DNA of 7,224 nt from Rickettsia sp. (lineage in GTDB: Bacteria > Pseudomonadota > Alphaproteobacteria > Rickettsiales > Rickettsiaceae): assembly GCA_031254535.1 (NCBI GenBank), contig JAIRUG010000055.1, forward strand, positions 1 to 7,224, read 5' to 3'. The notes beneath the pieces are model-generated. The model was not told the DNA's origin. It ran no database searches and worked only from the letters and a program-made list of their open reading frames with translations. Of the stretch, positions 1 through 5,995 are shown piece by piece; the stretch's first letter is position 1, and the number at the start of each line of letters is the position of its first letter. A program made the position numbers and the translations under genes.

Positions 1-35
1 TTTTCTTTTTTTTCATTATACCATACCTATCTCTT

Positions 36-120
36 CTTTCAACAGTCCCTTTCTCTGATTTCTTTCAGGCAGTTTGGGCAGCATTAGCTGATGTCGCCAT
101 ATTATCTGGTTAAGCTATAT
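36..120 (-). repeat. Diverged inverted copy of a sequence also at 6971-7046
   Basis: Read on the minus strand, this block matches the plus strand at 6971-7046. The first 29 bases (120 down to 92) agree at about 25 positions, including a shared ATGGCGACA. After a spacer of 35 bases here and 26 there, a 21-base segment (56 down to 36) differs at one position. The spacer difference is nine bases, so the frame is kept: both copies read MAT, then a variable part, then EKGTVER. The frame here has a TGA between the two parts and a TAA just before MAT, so no intact gene is present. It may be the remnant of a short mobile or repeated coding segment. I do not recognise the family. On the plus strand, a frame open from the window edge to a TAA at about 111-113 gives a hydrophobic peptide, which I do not call as a gene. 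Confidence 0.6.
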
Positions 121-420
121 TTACCAATATATCAACGATTTTTGTAATATTTATGATAAAATGAGTGGTTTATTTATAAAACTATCTATCAGTTGAGTTA
201 TTAGTTTAATTATTAATATTAAGTTTTAAGCAAAAATAATTTTAAAAAAATTAACTTACTTTAATTTAATATTATAATAATAATTCAACTAAAAATGTGA
301 TTAAAAACTATTATTTTTCATGTAGTTTCTATGGCTGTTTTTTTAAGAAATTGCCCCAATTATTATCATAAATTGACAAACATATTAAGTTCAAATAGTA
401 TTAAAATATCAATTTAAGTT
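121..420. other. AT-rich intergenic stretch with no feature seen
   Basis: This stretch is almost entirely A and T, with stop codons close together in every frame. I saw no coding frame, RNA gene, clear terminator or structured repeat. It is typical of the decayed intergenic DNA of Rickettsia-type genomes. Confidence 0.6.
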
Positions 421-428
421 ATAGGAGG

Positions 429-452
429 AAAGCCTACAAGTAATAAGGCTTT
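429..452 (-). terminator. Possible hairpin terminator after tRNA-His
   Basis: A perfect 7-bp inverted repeat (AAAGCCT / AGGCTTT) with a 10-base loop lies about 35 bases past the 3' end of the tRNA on the minus strand. The position suits transcription termination or 3' end processing. It is not followed by a strong T run (the next bases are CCTCCTATAACTT), so intrinsic termination would be weak. Confidence 0.4.
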
Positions 453-486
453 AGGAACAAAAAGAATGTATATAAGGTTTGGAATA

Positions 487-564
487 TGGGGCGAAAGACG
501 GGATTTGAACCCGCGACCCTCAGATCCACAATCTGATGCTCTAACCAACTGAGCTACATCCGCC
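487..564 (-). tRNA. tRNA-His (anticodon GTG)
   Basis: The minus strand folds into a complete cloverleaf. The D stem is GCTC/GAGC. The anticodon stem is TCAGA/TCTGA around the loop TTGTGGA, so the anticodon is GTG for histidine codons. The T stem is GCGGG/CCCGT around TTCAAAT, and CCA is encoded at the 3' end. The extra 5' G (G-1, position 564) faces C73, the identity element of bacterial tRNA-His. The acceptor stem is GCGGATG against CTTTCGC, with G-C and G-U pairs except one T6-T67 mismatch. It is a single gene with no adjacent tRNA, and a promoter-like sequence lies just upstream. The type and anticodon are secure. The mismatch could be natural or a sequencing error. Confidence 0.96.
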
Positions 565-578
565 ATATAACCTGCGTT

Positions 579-607
579 AAAGTAAATTATTATCACCTCT
601 AAGTCAA
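579..607 (-). promoter_or_regulatory. Sigma-70-type promoter for tRNA-His
   Basis: On the minus strand a -35 box TTGACT (602-607) is separated by exactly 17 bases from a -10-like TACTTT (579-584). The mature tRNA begins 15 bases past the -10 box, which fits a short 5' leader removed by RNase P. The -35 matches consensus well and the -10 only moderately. Confidence 0.6.
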
Positions 608-753
608 GTATATTTATAGCTAACGTCGATAACTGTAAATTGTAATCATCTTTTGCCCCCCTGATCACATAAAAAAATTAGTTAAAATTCAGATAAAATT
701 CTCTAAAACTCTTGATAATTTTTAATTAATACAATAATCTACTATTTCAATTT

Positions 754-954
754 TTAATCTACATCTCTTCCTCCTCTAAAACTTTTATTACCAGTTTCTA
801 TGATTTGACAATGATGAGTTATCCTATCGATAATTGCCTTTGTTACAGTCCTTCTATCCCTTTCTTCTCTGTAGCGGGTTATTAATCCTTCTTTTTGTAG
901 GTCTGTTAATATTCTCCTCATCTCAATTTATTTACTATATCCTTTAATCCTTGT
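754..954 (-). pseudogene. Broken remnant: winged-helix-like segment joined to IstB-like tail
   Basis: An open minus-strand frame from the ATG at 921 to the stop at 754 gives 55 residues. Residues 5-27 (LTDLQKEGLITR then DRRTVT) look like the recognition helix and wing of a MarR-type winged-helix protein. Residues 29-49 (AIIDRITHHCQII then NKSFR) look like the C-terminal end of IstB, the ATPase helper of IS21-family transposases. Upstream, the same frame continues with plausible sequence (IKGYSK) interrupted by a TAA (positions 928-930), which suggests a longer parent gene with a nonsense mutation. An IstB protein is usually about 250 residues, so this is a small fragment. It may be the scar of an insertion sequence or two unrelated remnants joined by deletion. 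The similarity calls are from memory of the families. Confidence 0.5.
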
Positions 955-1043
955 CAACCTTTGGTTTCATAGTAGTATATACGATTCACTACCATTAATC
1001 TTTACTGAAATGTCTTAAAATATTTTATATCAAATCCCAAAAA

Positions 1044-2006
1044 TTAATTTGAGGAATTGCTATTACTCGGATTAAACAGAAAATTAAATTCTTTCCAGCT
1101 ATCGTAACGCTGAGGGTCTAGATTATGGATAGGACTTGCTTGCCATACTGCTCTCATTGCACTGTCAGATAGAGCATCACAAGCTGTTTTTGTTATATTT
1201 GGGCAGATTGTTTCTTTCACTTTTACTTCTTTAACACTGCCATCTTTATTTAAAGCAATATACAAAGTTACCCGTAACTGGTCAAGATTTTGTATGCCAA
1301 TAGGTTTGCTCCATAATTTCTCTATTTGTTGCTTAATTAAAGATATTTCACTGATTGAAAAAGCCAGGGTTTCATTGTATGGTCCTTTTGATTCCTGGGT
1401 TTCTTTATTTTCCTTAGACCTTGCTTGTTTATTCGATTTTGCATTAGATCCTTCAGACGATTGTTCTAAATTTTTAAGCAAAGAATCTAAGTCACTTTTA
1501 TTAGGAATTTTCTTTTTTTTCTCGATTGGTTTCTTTGCTTCTATAGGCTTCTTCAGTTCTGCAGGTTTCTTTTCTTCCACAGTCTTTGTCTCTGAAGTTT
1601 TTTTATCTATAGGTTTTTTTTCCTCGATAAGAGGTTTCTCTTCAATGGGTTTCTTCTCTTCTACCGGTTTTTCTTCTACAATTTTCTTTTCTTCAATAGG
1701 TTTCTCTAAAGGTTTCTTTTCCTCGATAATAGGCTTCTCTTCTATAGCTTTTTTTTCTTCTACATAATCAGGTTTGCTTTGTTCTACTTTTTTTGCATCT
1801 TGATTTTCTATAGCTTTTTCAGGTTGTTTGGTTTTATTGGGTACATTAGATTGATTACTAATTGGTAGCATTTCAAAAACTATTACTTGCTCTTCAGGAA
1901 GTTTTTTAAATAATGATGGCAGACCAAATAAGAAAAAATATATTATTAGTAAATGAAGTGCTACCGAACAAATAAAAGAGACAGAAACAGTATTATTATT
2001 TTTCAT
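1044..2006 (-). CDS. tolA: TolA-like envelope energy-transducing protein
   Basis: This is the third gene of the tol operon and encodes 320 residues. TolA is anchored in the inner membrane and uses the proton-driven TolQ-TolR motor to contact Pal and TolB at the outer membrane, supporting envelope constriction and integrity. A single N-terminal membrane helix spans about residues 8-29. Within it, S14 and H18 match the Ser-His part of the SHLS motif through which TolA and TonB couple to the motor, while the Leu and Ser positions are replaced by Phe and Leu. Residues 62-170 are a Lys/Glu/Pro-rich repetitive linker suited to crossing the periplasm. Residues 208-312 form a TonB/TolA-type C-terminal domain with two cysteines (C258, C266). 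The start overlaps the end of tolR by 11 bases and has no clear ribosome binding site, which suggests translational coupling. No convincing terminator follows it. TonB is the alternative name, but the neighbours favour TolA. Confidence 0.88.
   Translation of the reverse strand: MKNNNTVSVSFICSVALHLLIIYFFLFGLPSLFKKLPEEQVIVFEMLPISNQSNVPNKTKQPEKAIENQDAKKVEQSKPDYVEEKKAIEEKPIIEEKKPLEKPIEEKKIVEEKPVEEKKPIEEKPLIEEKKPIDKKTSETKTVEEKKPAELKKPIEAKKPIEKKKKIPNKSDLDSLLKNLEQSSEGSNAKSNKQARSKENKETQESKGPYNETLAFSISEISLIKQQIEKLWSKPIGIQNLDQLRVTLYIALNKDGSVKEVKVKETICPNITKTACDALSDSAMRAVWQASPIHNLDPQRYDSWKEFNFLFNPSNSNSSN
1509..1763 (-). repeat. Degenerate tandem repeats coding the TolA Lys/Glu/Pro linker
   Basis: Within tolA, residues 82-166 are built from short variants of EEKKPIEEKP-type units, so the DNA shows many near-copies of GAAGAGAAACCTATT-like stretches. 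Such tracts change length by slipped replication, and linker length is likely to differ between strains without harming the end domains. Confidence 0.8.
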
Positions 2007-2430
2007 TATACTTAATATTTGAAACTAGTGCTACTTTAGAAAAACCGGCTGCATGAATTTCAGTTACCACACTGACTACCTCACCATAGGATACATTTTT
2101 GTCTCCTCTTACAAAAATTCTAGTATCTTTTTTTTCTTTTGTAATATTAGTCAGCTTGCTAGCCAAATTTTGTCTTTCTATTTTAGATTCCAATAAATAT
2201 AATTCTCCTTTGTTGTTAATACTAATCACTAACGGCTCATCTTGTCCTGACAGTGGGCTAGAAGCTGTTTCTGGTAAATCAACATTAATACCTGACACTA
2301 GCATTGGGGAGGTTATCATAAAGATGATCAACAATACTAACATGACATCAACAAGTGGTGTAACGTTAATCTCACTGACTAAATTACTTCTAGATCTTTG
2401 ATTGCCTTGGTTGCGTAATTGTATTGCCAT
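1996..2430 (-). CDS. tolR: TolR, stator subunit of the Tol-Pal proton motor
   Basis: The product has 144 residues, the usual length for TolR and ExbD. It has a short cytoplasmic N-terminus, one membrane helix at about residues 25-46, and a periplasmic domain to the end. The family signature NVTPLVDVMLVLLIIFM is present, and D28 is the membrane aspartate that carries protons in this family. TolR sits with TolQ in the inner membrane and converts the proton gradient into movement of TolA. A good ribosome binding site (GAAGGAAG, 2437-2444) lies six bases before the ATG inside the end of tolQ, and the start shares one base with the tolQ stop (TAATG). The 3' end overlaps tolA by 11 bases. ExbD is the only close alternative. 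TolR is preferred because no separate TonB-type locus is seen and the order is the canonical tol order. Confidence 0.93.
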   Translation of the reverse strand: MAIQLRNQGNQRSRSNLVSEINVTPLVDVMLVLLIIFMITSPMLVSGINVDLPETASSPLSGQDEPLVISINNKGELYLLESKIERQNLASKLTNITKEKKDTRIFVRGDKNVSYGEVVSVVTEIHAAGFSKVALVSNIKYNEK

Positions 2431-3155
2431 TACATTCTTCCTTCATCTATGGCTCTTGATAATATAGAACTAAGCTCATTAATGAAATCATCAATTTTGT
2501 TGTTAATATTCATTATTTGCGAGGAAAGGTAATTATAAAAAATCACCGCTGGAATTGCCGCAAATAAACCGATTGCCGTAGCAAGTAGAGCCTCTGCAAT
2601 ACCAGGAGCTACAACAGCAAGTGAAGTGTTTTTTGACGCTGCAATAGATTGGAAACTATGCATAATTCCCCAAACAGTACCTAATAATCCTATAAAGGGT
2701 GTACTAGAAGCAACAGTTGCCAAAAAACCTAAATTTTGTTCCAATCTTTCAAGTTCACGGTTCCTTATCAAATACATAGATTGTATTATTCGCTCTTTAT
2801 GACTAATTTTAAGTGCATCAGTGAGATTTCTGGAGTTCTGGCGGTTACATTCATTCATAGCTGCTACAAAAACTGCAGCAAGAGGATTATTGATTGTTCT
2901 TTTAATAGTTTCATATAATTGATCTAAAACTGTCCCAGACCAGAAAATAACTTCAAAAGCTGCAATCTTCTTTTTTACTTGAACTAAATGCAGTATCTTA
3001 TCTATGATTATTGTCCACGCCCAAATTGAGGCAATTACCAAAATTATTATAACAGATTTTCCTATAATATCAGAGGATGATATCAGAGAAAAAATTGATG
3101 AACCACTTTGTGCTGTAATTTCTACAACATCATTAATATTGTTATTTGTACTCAT
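2430..3155 (-). CDS. tolQ: TolQ, channel subunit of the Tol-Pal proton motor
   Basis: The product has 241 residues, normal for TolQ and ExbB (MotA/TolQ/ExbB proton channel family). Three membrane helices are visible at about residues 31-52, 143-166 and 180-208, with a large cytoplasmic loop between the first two. The second helix carries the family signature STPFIGLLGTVWGIM (T152, P153, T160), and the third carries EALLATAIGLFAAIPA with T193. These polar residues line the proton path with the TolR aspartate. It is the first gene of the operon, and its stop codon overlaps the tolR start. The chosen ATG at 3155 gives a normal N-terminus, and an in-frame TAA lies just upstream. There is no clear Shine-Dalgarno sequence before it. 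Confidence 0.93.
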   Translation of the reverse strand: MSTNNNINDVVEITAQSGSSIFSLISSSDIIGKSVIIILVIASIWAWTIIIDKILHLVQVKKKIAAFEVIFWSGTVLDQLYETIKRTINNPLAAVFVAAMNECNRQNSRNLTDALKISHKERIIQSMYLIRNRELERLEQNLGFLATVASSTPFIGLLGTVWGIMHSFQSIAASKNTSLAVVAPGIAEALLATAIGLFAAIPAVIFYNYLSSQIMNINNKIDDFINELSSILSRAIDEGRM

Positions 3156-3163
3156 TAGTTGCC

Positions 3164-3193
3164 ATTATATATTATTTAAAATATTGTTTTGAA
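3164..3193 (-). promoter_or_regulatory. Candidate tolQRA promoter
   Basis: On the minus strand a perfect TATAAT (3164-3169) lies 18 bases from a weak -35-like TTCAAA (3188-3193). If used, transcription would begin about two bases before the tolQ ATG and give an almost leaderless mRNA. That would agree with the missing ribosome binding site. In DNA this AT-rich such matches arise by chance, so support is modest. Confidence 0.35.
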
Positions 3194-3274
3194 TAACTAT
3201 ATATAAAATCCCTAATTATAGGTACAATAAACTGTTTAATTTTATATAATTAAGTGCTAATAATATAGCAAATA

Positions 3275-3303
3275 TTGCTAATATTCAAATGATTTGATAT
3301 TAG
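3275..3303 (+). promoter_or_regulatory. Candidate der promoter overlapping an imperfect palindrome
   Basis: TTGCTA (3275-3280) and TATTAG (3298-3303) are spaced by 17 bases upstream of der, each matching consensus at four of six positions. The same interval forms an imperfect palindrome: 3278-3289 pairs with 3293-3303 over 11 base pairs with one bulged T and the loop TGA. A protein binding there, or a hairpin, would cover the proposed promoter. Confidence 0.35.
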
Positions 3304-3336
3304 TGCTAACGCGTTATTGTGATAAGATGAAGTGAC

Positions 3337-4680
3337 ATGCATAAAAAAATTGTGGCAATTATTGGTAGACCCAATGTCGGAAAATCTATGCTCTTTAATC
3401 GTCTAGCTATCAGAAAAAAAGCAATCGTACATGATCTCCCTGGGGTAACACGTGACCGAAAATACGCTGATGCTCAAATTGGACCATTTGATTTTACGGT
3501 AATCGATACTCCTGGTTTAGAAGAAGCAGAAGATGAAAAATTAGAATATAGAATGATGCAACAAACTATAGAAGCAATTATAGAGGCAGATTTGTTATGT
3601 CTTGTGGTAGATGGCAAGGATGGTGTATTACCTGAAGATCAGTTTTTTGCTAATTTTATCAGGAAATATAATAAAAAATCTGTGTTAATCGTTAATAAAT
3701 GTGAAGGAAGATTTGATTTTGCTAAAGAATATTACAAGCTTGGTTTTGATAATGTAGTACCAATTTCTGCCGAGCATGGTGTTGGTATGGCAGATTTATA
3801 CGATGCCATAACTGAAAAATTAGAAAGTGAGGGAGGAGAAGAAGAATTAAGCGACCCAATAAAGGCTAACTATATACAAATAGTGGTTAGTGGTAGACCA
3901 AACGCAGGAAAATCTACTTTTATTAATAGCATTATTAATGATGAAAGATTGTTGACAGGACCTGAAGCTGGTATAACAAGGGAATCTATAGAAATTGATT
4001 GGCTATATAATGATAATAAATTTAAATTAATTGATACAGCTGGTTTGAGAAAAAAAGGAACTGTTACTAAGTCCTTAGAAAAATTATCATCTTCTGATGC
4101 GATTAATAGTATCAAGTTTGCTAATACGGTTATTCTGATGGTTGGTGCACGAAGTCCTCTAGAACAACAAGACTTGAATATTGCCAATTATGTTATAGAT
4201 CAAGGCAGAAGTCTACTCATAGTAGTTAATAAGTGGGATTTGATTGCGAGAAAAGATCAAGATAAATTTAAAGAAGAATTTTCTTATAAGATAGAAACAA
4301 ATCTACCACAAGTTAAAGGATTGCCGATAATATTCATATCAGCCTTAAAAAAACAGAATATTAATATGGTATTAGATGAAGCTATCAAAACTTATAATGT
4401 ATGGAATAAAAAAATTGCTACAAGTAAACTGAATGATTGGTTAAGTTTTGCCCTTGAACAACATCCGCTACCTTTACAAAAAGGCGGTAGACGTGTTAGA
4501 ATTAAGTATATGACTCAAATAAAAATTCGTCCACCAACCTTTAAGCTATTTTCCAATAATCCTGAGAAAATCACTGATAGTTATACTAGGTACCTTATAA
4601 ACAACTTGCGGGCAGCTTTTAATTTACCCGGTGTGCCAATAAGATTTACTTATACTAAAACTGAGAATCCATATGTATAG
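3337..4680 (+). CDS. der: Der (EngA), double-domain GTPase for ribosome assembly
   Basis: The product has 447 residues, full length for the family. Der binds the 50S subunit precursor and is needed for its maturation. Two tandem GTPase domains are followed by a KH-like RNA-binding domain (about 355-440). The first domain has GRPNVGKS (10-17), T38 of switch I (GVTRD), DTPG (57-60), NKCE (120-123) and SAE (144-146). The second has GRPNAGKS (186-193), TRE (214-216), DTAG (233-236), NKWD (298-301) and SAL (335-337). An acidic linker (about 163-172) joins the domains. The residue after the first P-loop is Met18, where Thr is usual. The second P-loop has the normal Thr. The gene is divergent from tolQ, appears monocistronic, and only a weak ribosome binding site (GATGAAG) precedes the ATG. 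Confidence 0.97.
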   Translation: MHKKIVAIIGRPNVGKSMLFNRLAIRKKAIVHDLPGVTRDRKYADAQIGPFDFTVIDTPGLEEAEDEKLEYRMMQQTIEAIIEADLLCLVVDGKDGVLPEDQFFANFIRKYNKKSVLIVNKCEGRFDFAKEYYKLGFDNVVPISAEHGVGMADLYDAITEKLESEGGEEELSDPIKANYIQIVVSGRPNAGKSTFINSIINDERLLTGPEAGITRESIEIDWLYNDNKFKLIDTAGLRKKGTVTKSLEKLSSSDAINSIKFANTVILMVGARSPLEQQDLNIANYVIDQGRSLLIVVNKWDLIARKDQDKFKEEFSYKIETNLPQVKGLPIIFISALKKQNINMVLDEAIKTYNVWNKKIATSKLNDWLSFALEQHPLPLQKGGRRVRIKYMTQIKIRPPTFKLFSNNPEKITDSYTRYLINNLRAAFNLPGVPIRFTYTKTENPYV

Positions 4681-4712
4681 CTAACCCGATTAGCATTTAA
4701 CCATAGTAAACT

Positions 4713-4862
4713 GACGCTATTAGCGAGGAGGCTTCAGGCCGACGAAACAATCCACTTCTAATCACTTTCTTGGATTGCTTCGTCGGCTACGCCTCCTCGC
4801 AATGACGATTAGGGTGCATATACGTCTATTAGCAAGACCACGCAAGTAGGTCATGGCAATTG
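4713..4862. repeat. Left cluster of alternating palindromic repeat arms
   Basis: Starting about 30 bases after der, three arms of one repeat family alternate in orientation. A reverse arm (4717-4754, beginning CTATTAGCGAGGAG) and a forward arm (4771-4805, with GGATTGCTTCGTCGGC and CTCCTCGCAATGACG) can form a stem of roughly 27 base pairs around spacer A (TTCTAATCACTTTCT). Spacer B (ATTAGGGTGCATATACGT) then separates the forward arm from a degenerate reverse arm (4826-4862). The motif GTCATTGCGAGG...GAAGCAATC is a repeat type known from many bacterial genomes. Here it probably belongs to the palindromic repeats of Rickettsia. The hairpin might also limit read-through from der, though no T run follows. 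Confidence 0.85.
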
Positions 4863-4875
4863 TAAGTTATAAGTA

Positions 4876-4884
4876 TGGTATAAT
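4876..4884 (+). promoter_or_regulatory. Extended -10 promoter element
   Basis: TGGTATAAT is a perfect extended -10 motif (TGn followed by TATAAT). It lies about 45 bases upstream of a short broken reading frame at 4928 and 250 bases upstream of the unrecognised gene at 5135. No good -35 box is present, which extended -10 promoters tolerate. Confidence 0.4.
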
Positions 4885-4927
4885 AGATATAGATTGATCC
4901 ATATTCATTAGAAATATAAGTTTTTTT

Positions 4928-5013
4928 ATGTCAAAATCTAAACAAGAGTTGAGGAGTTATTGAAGCAAGTTGAGATTAATCGGATGAGCTAGGAGGCTGT
5001 CAGAGATAACTAA
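4928..5013 (+). pseudogene. Possible short coding remnant with a frameshift
   Basis: From the ATG at 4928 the frame reads MSKSKQELR and soon stops. One frame over, the sequence continues plausibly (LLKQVEINRMS), then meets a TAG and runs on as EAVRDN to a TAA. This looks like the N-terminus of a charged, helical protein broken by one indel and a nonsense change. I do not recognise the family. It follows the extended -10 element, and it is short enough to be chance. Confidence 0.25.
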
Positions 5014-5134
5014 TTAATTTCCTTTTTTTATTATATTTTTATATAACATATTTTGGATTTTACACAGATCTTTGCACAGAGCCAATTATTTTGTTAATAG
5101 CACCATACTTTAGCAATATTTTATCTCATGTCAA

Positions 5135-5860
5135 TTGTTCTTAGGCAATGCTGATTGTATAAAAATTAAAAAGATTGACTTTAATAGCAATATATCTTAT
5201 ATACGTTTACGGGATTTTACCAGATCACGCGATGCCAAAATGATCAGAAAAGATCATCTGGCAACAGTCCCTTTACTTAGTCTTTCATTAGAGGTAATTA
5301 TATTAAAAGGTGTAAATTGGACAACAGAACAAATGCAAGCTATTGCACGGCTTAATGCATATAAAAATGCTAAACTTCTTTGGTACGGTTCTACTAATAG
5401 TGGTAAAAAGAGTTTAGCTCAGTGTGATTATCCAAAATATCCTAATTATGATAATGATTTAAAATTAGTTAAAGGGAGTTCTAATTTTTCTTATCACGTT
5501 CATTTTGTCTCGAGTGGTGCTGGGTACAAGGGTGTTAGTTTATCTTTCTATGATTATTGTGACGAGAACGGTAACTATTTGAACTATATGGGGCAAGGTG
5601 GCGGTCTCGCTAGCGGTGTCATTGGTGGTCAAGCTTGGTTAAATTCTGATATTGATATTACATCTTTACTGAATAAAGATAATGCTATTCGGTTTGAATG
5701 TGGTTTTTTTGCTGGTATTGCAGGTGCTGCCCATGTTAATCTTTATCATGCTGATGCTGCTGATACGTGGTTTGTTGGTACTGGAACTTTTTATGTTTCT
5801 GGTGTTGGTGCGGGTGAATATGGAGGGGTTGGTACTTTAGCTTACAGCAGATGGGTTTAA
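5135..5860 (+). CDS. Unrecognised protein with glycine-rich, apparently duplicated C-terminal half
   Basis: The open frame codes for up to 241 residues and I do not recognise the product. The first 35 residues depend on a TTG start without a ribosome binding site. The first ATG in frame is residue 36 (position 5240), also without one, so the true N-terminus is uncertain. No clear signal peptide or long membrane helix is seen. Residues 61-80 (NWTTEQMQAIARLNAY) look helical. Residues 118-168 and 185-236 share a pattern of alternating hydrophobic and aromatic residues followed by glycine-rich turns (GQGGGLASGVIGG and SGVGAGEYGGVG), which suggests two related beta-sheet halves. This pattern reminds me of the VapA-type beta-barrel, but that is a weak inference. 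The gene stands alone between two clusters of palindromic repeats and is likely accessory. The intact frame of this length in decaying DNA argues that it is real. Confidence 0.65.
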   Translation: MFLGNADCIKIKKIDFNSNISYIRLRDFTRSRDAKMIRKDHLATVPLLSLSLEVIILKGVNWTTEQMQAIARLNAYKNAKLLWYGSTNSGKKSLAQCDYPKYPNYDNDLKLVKGSSNFSYHVHFVSSGAGYKGVSLSFYDYCDENGNYLNYMGQGGGLASGVIGGQAWLNSDIDITSLLNKDNAIRFECGFFAGIAGAAHVNLYHADAADTWFVGTGTFYVSGVGAGEYGGVGTLAYSRWV

Positions 5861-5995
5861 ATTAATATAACAGGTTTTCAGGACAAAAAATTATAGGAGA
5901 ATCTACCGTCTTAAAAGCCAATAGTAAAAATCGTTAAGCTGATAAAAAATCTTCATCTTAGCATTGGTGAGTGCGGCAGTGTCCACATTCATTAA

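Noticed and set aside
414..668. Open frame of 84 codons on the minus strand
   Set aside because: It spans the tRNA-His gene. The VAQLVRASDCGSEGRGFKSRLS-type peptide is the well-known false translation of a tRNA.
1020..1050. TCAAAT/ATTTGA hairpin as a tolA terminator
   Set aside because: The stem has six weak pairs, a long loop and no following T run.
1294..1767. Plus-strand open frame rich in Phe and Ser
   Set aside because: It is the antisense of the Lys/Glu repeat region of tolA, where repeats keep the opposite frame open.
2099..2401. Plus-strand open frame opposite tolR
   Set aside because: It lies wholly antisense to a well-supported gene and has no recognisable product.
2736..3192. 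Two short plus-strand frames opposite tolQ
   Set aside because: They are antisense shadows of tolQ without motifs or start signals.
3870..4187. Minus-strand frame of 105 codons opposite der
   Set aside because: It is antisense to the second GTPase domain, whose motifs prove the plus-strand reading.
5387..5413. GSTNSGKKS as a possible Walker A motif in the unrecognised gene
   Set aside because: The motif needs Ser or Thr directly after GK. Here a Lys follows, and no other nucleotide-binding motif is present.
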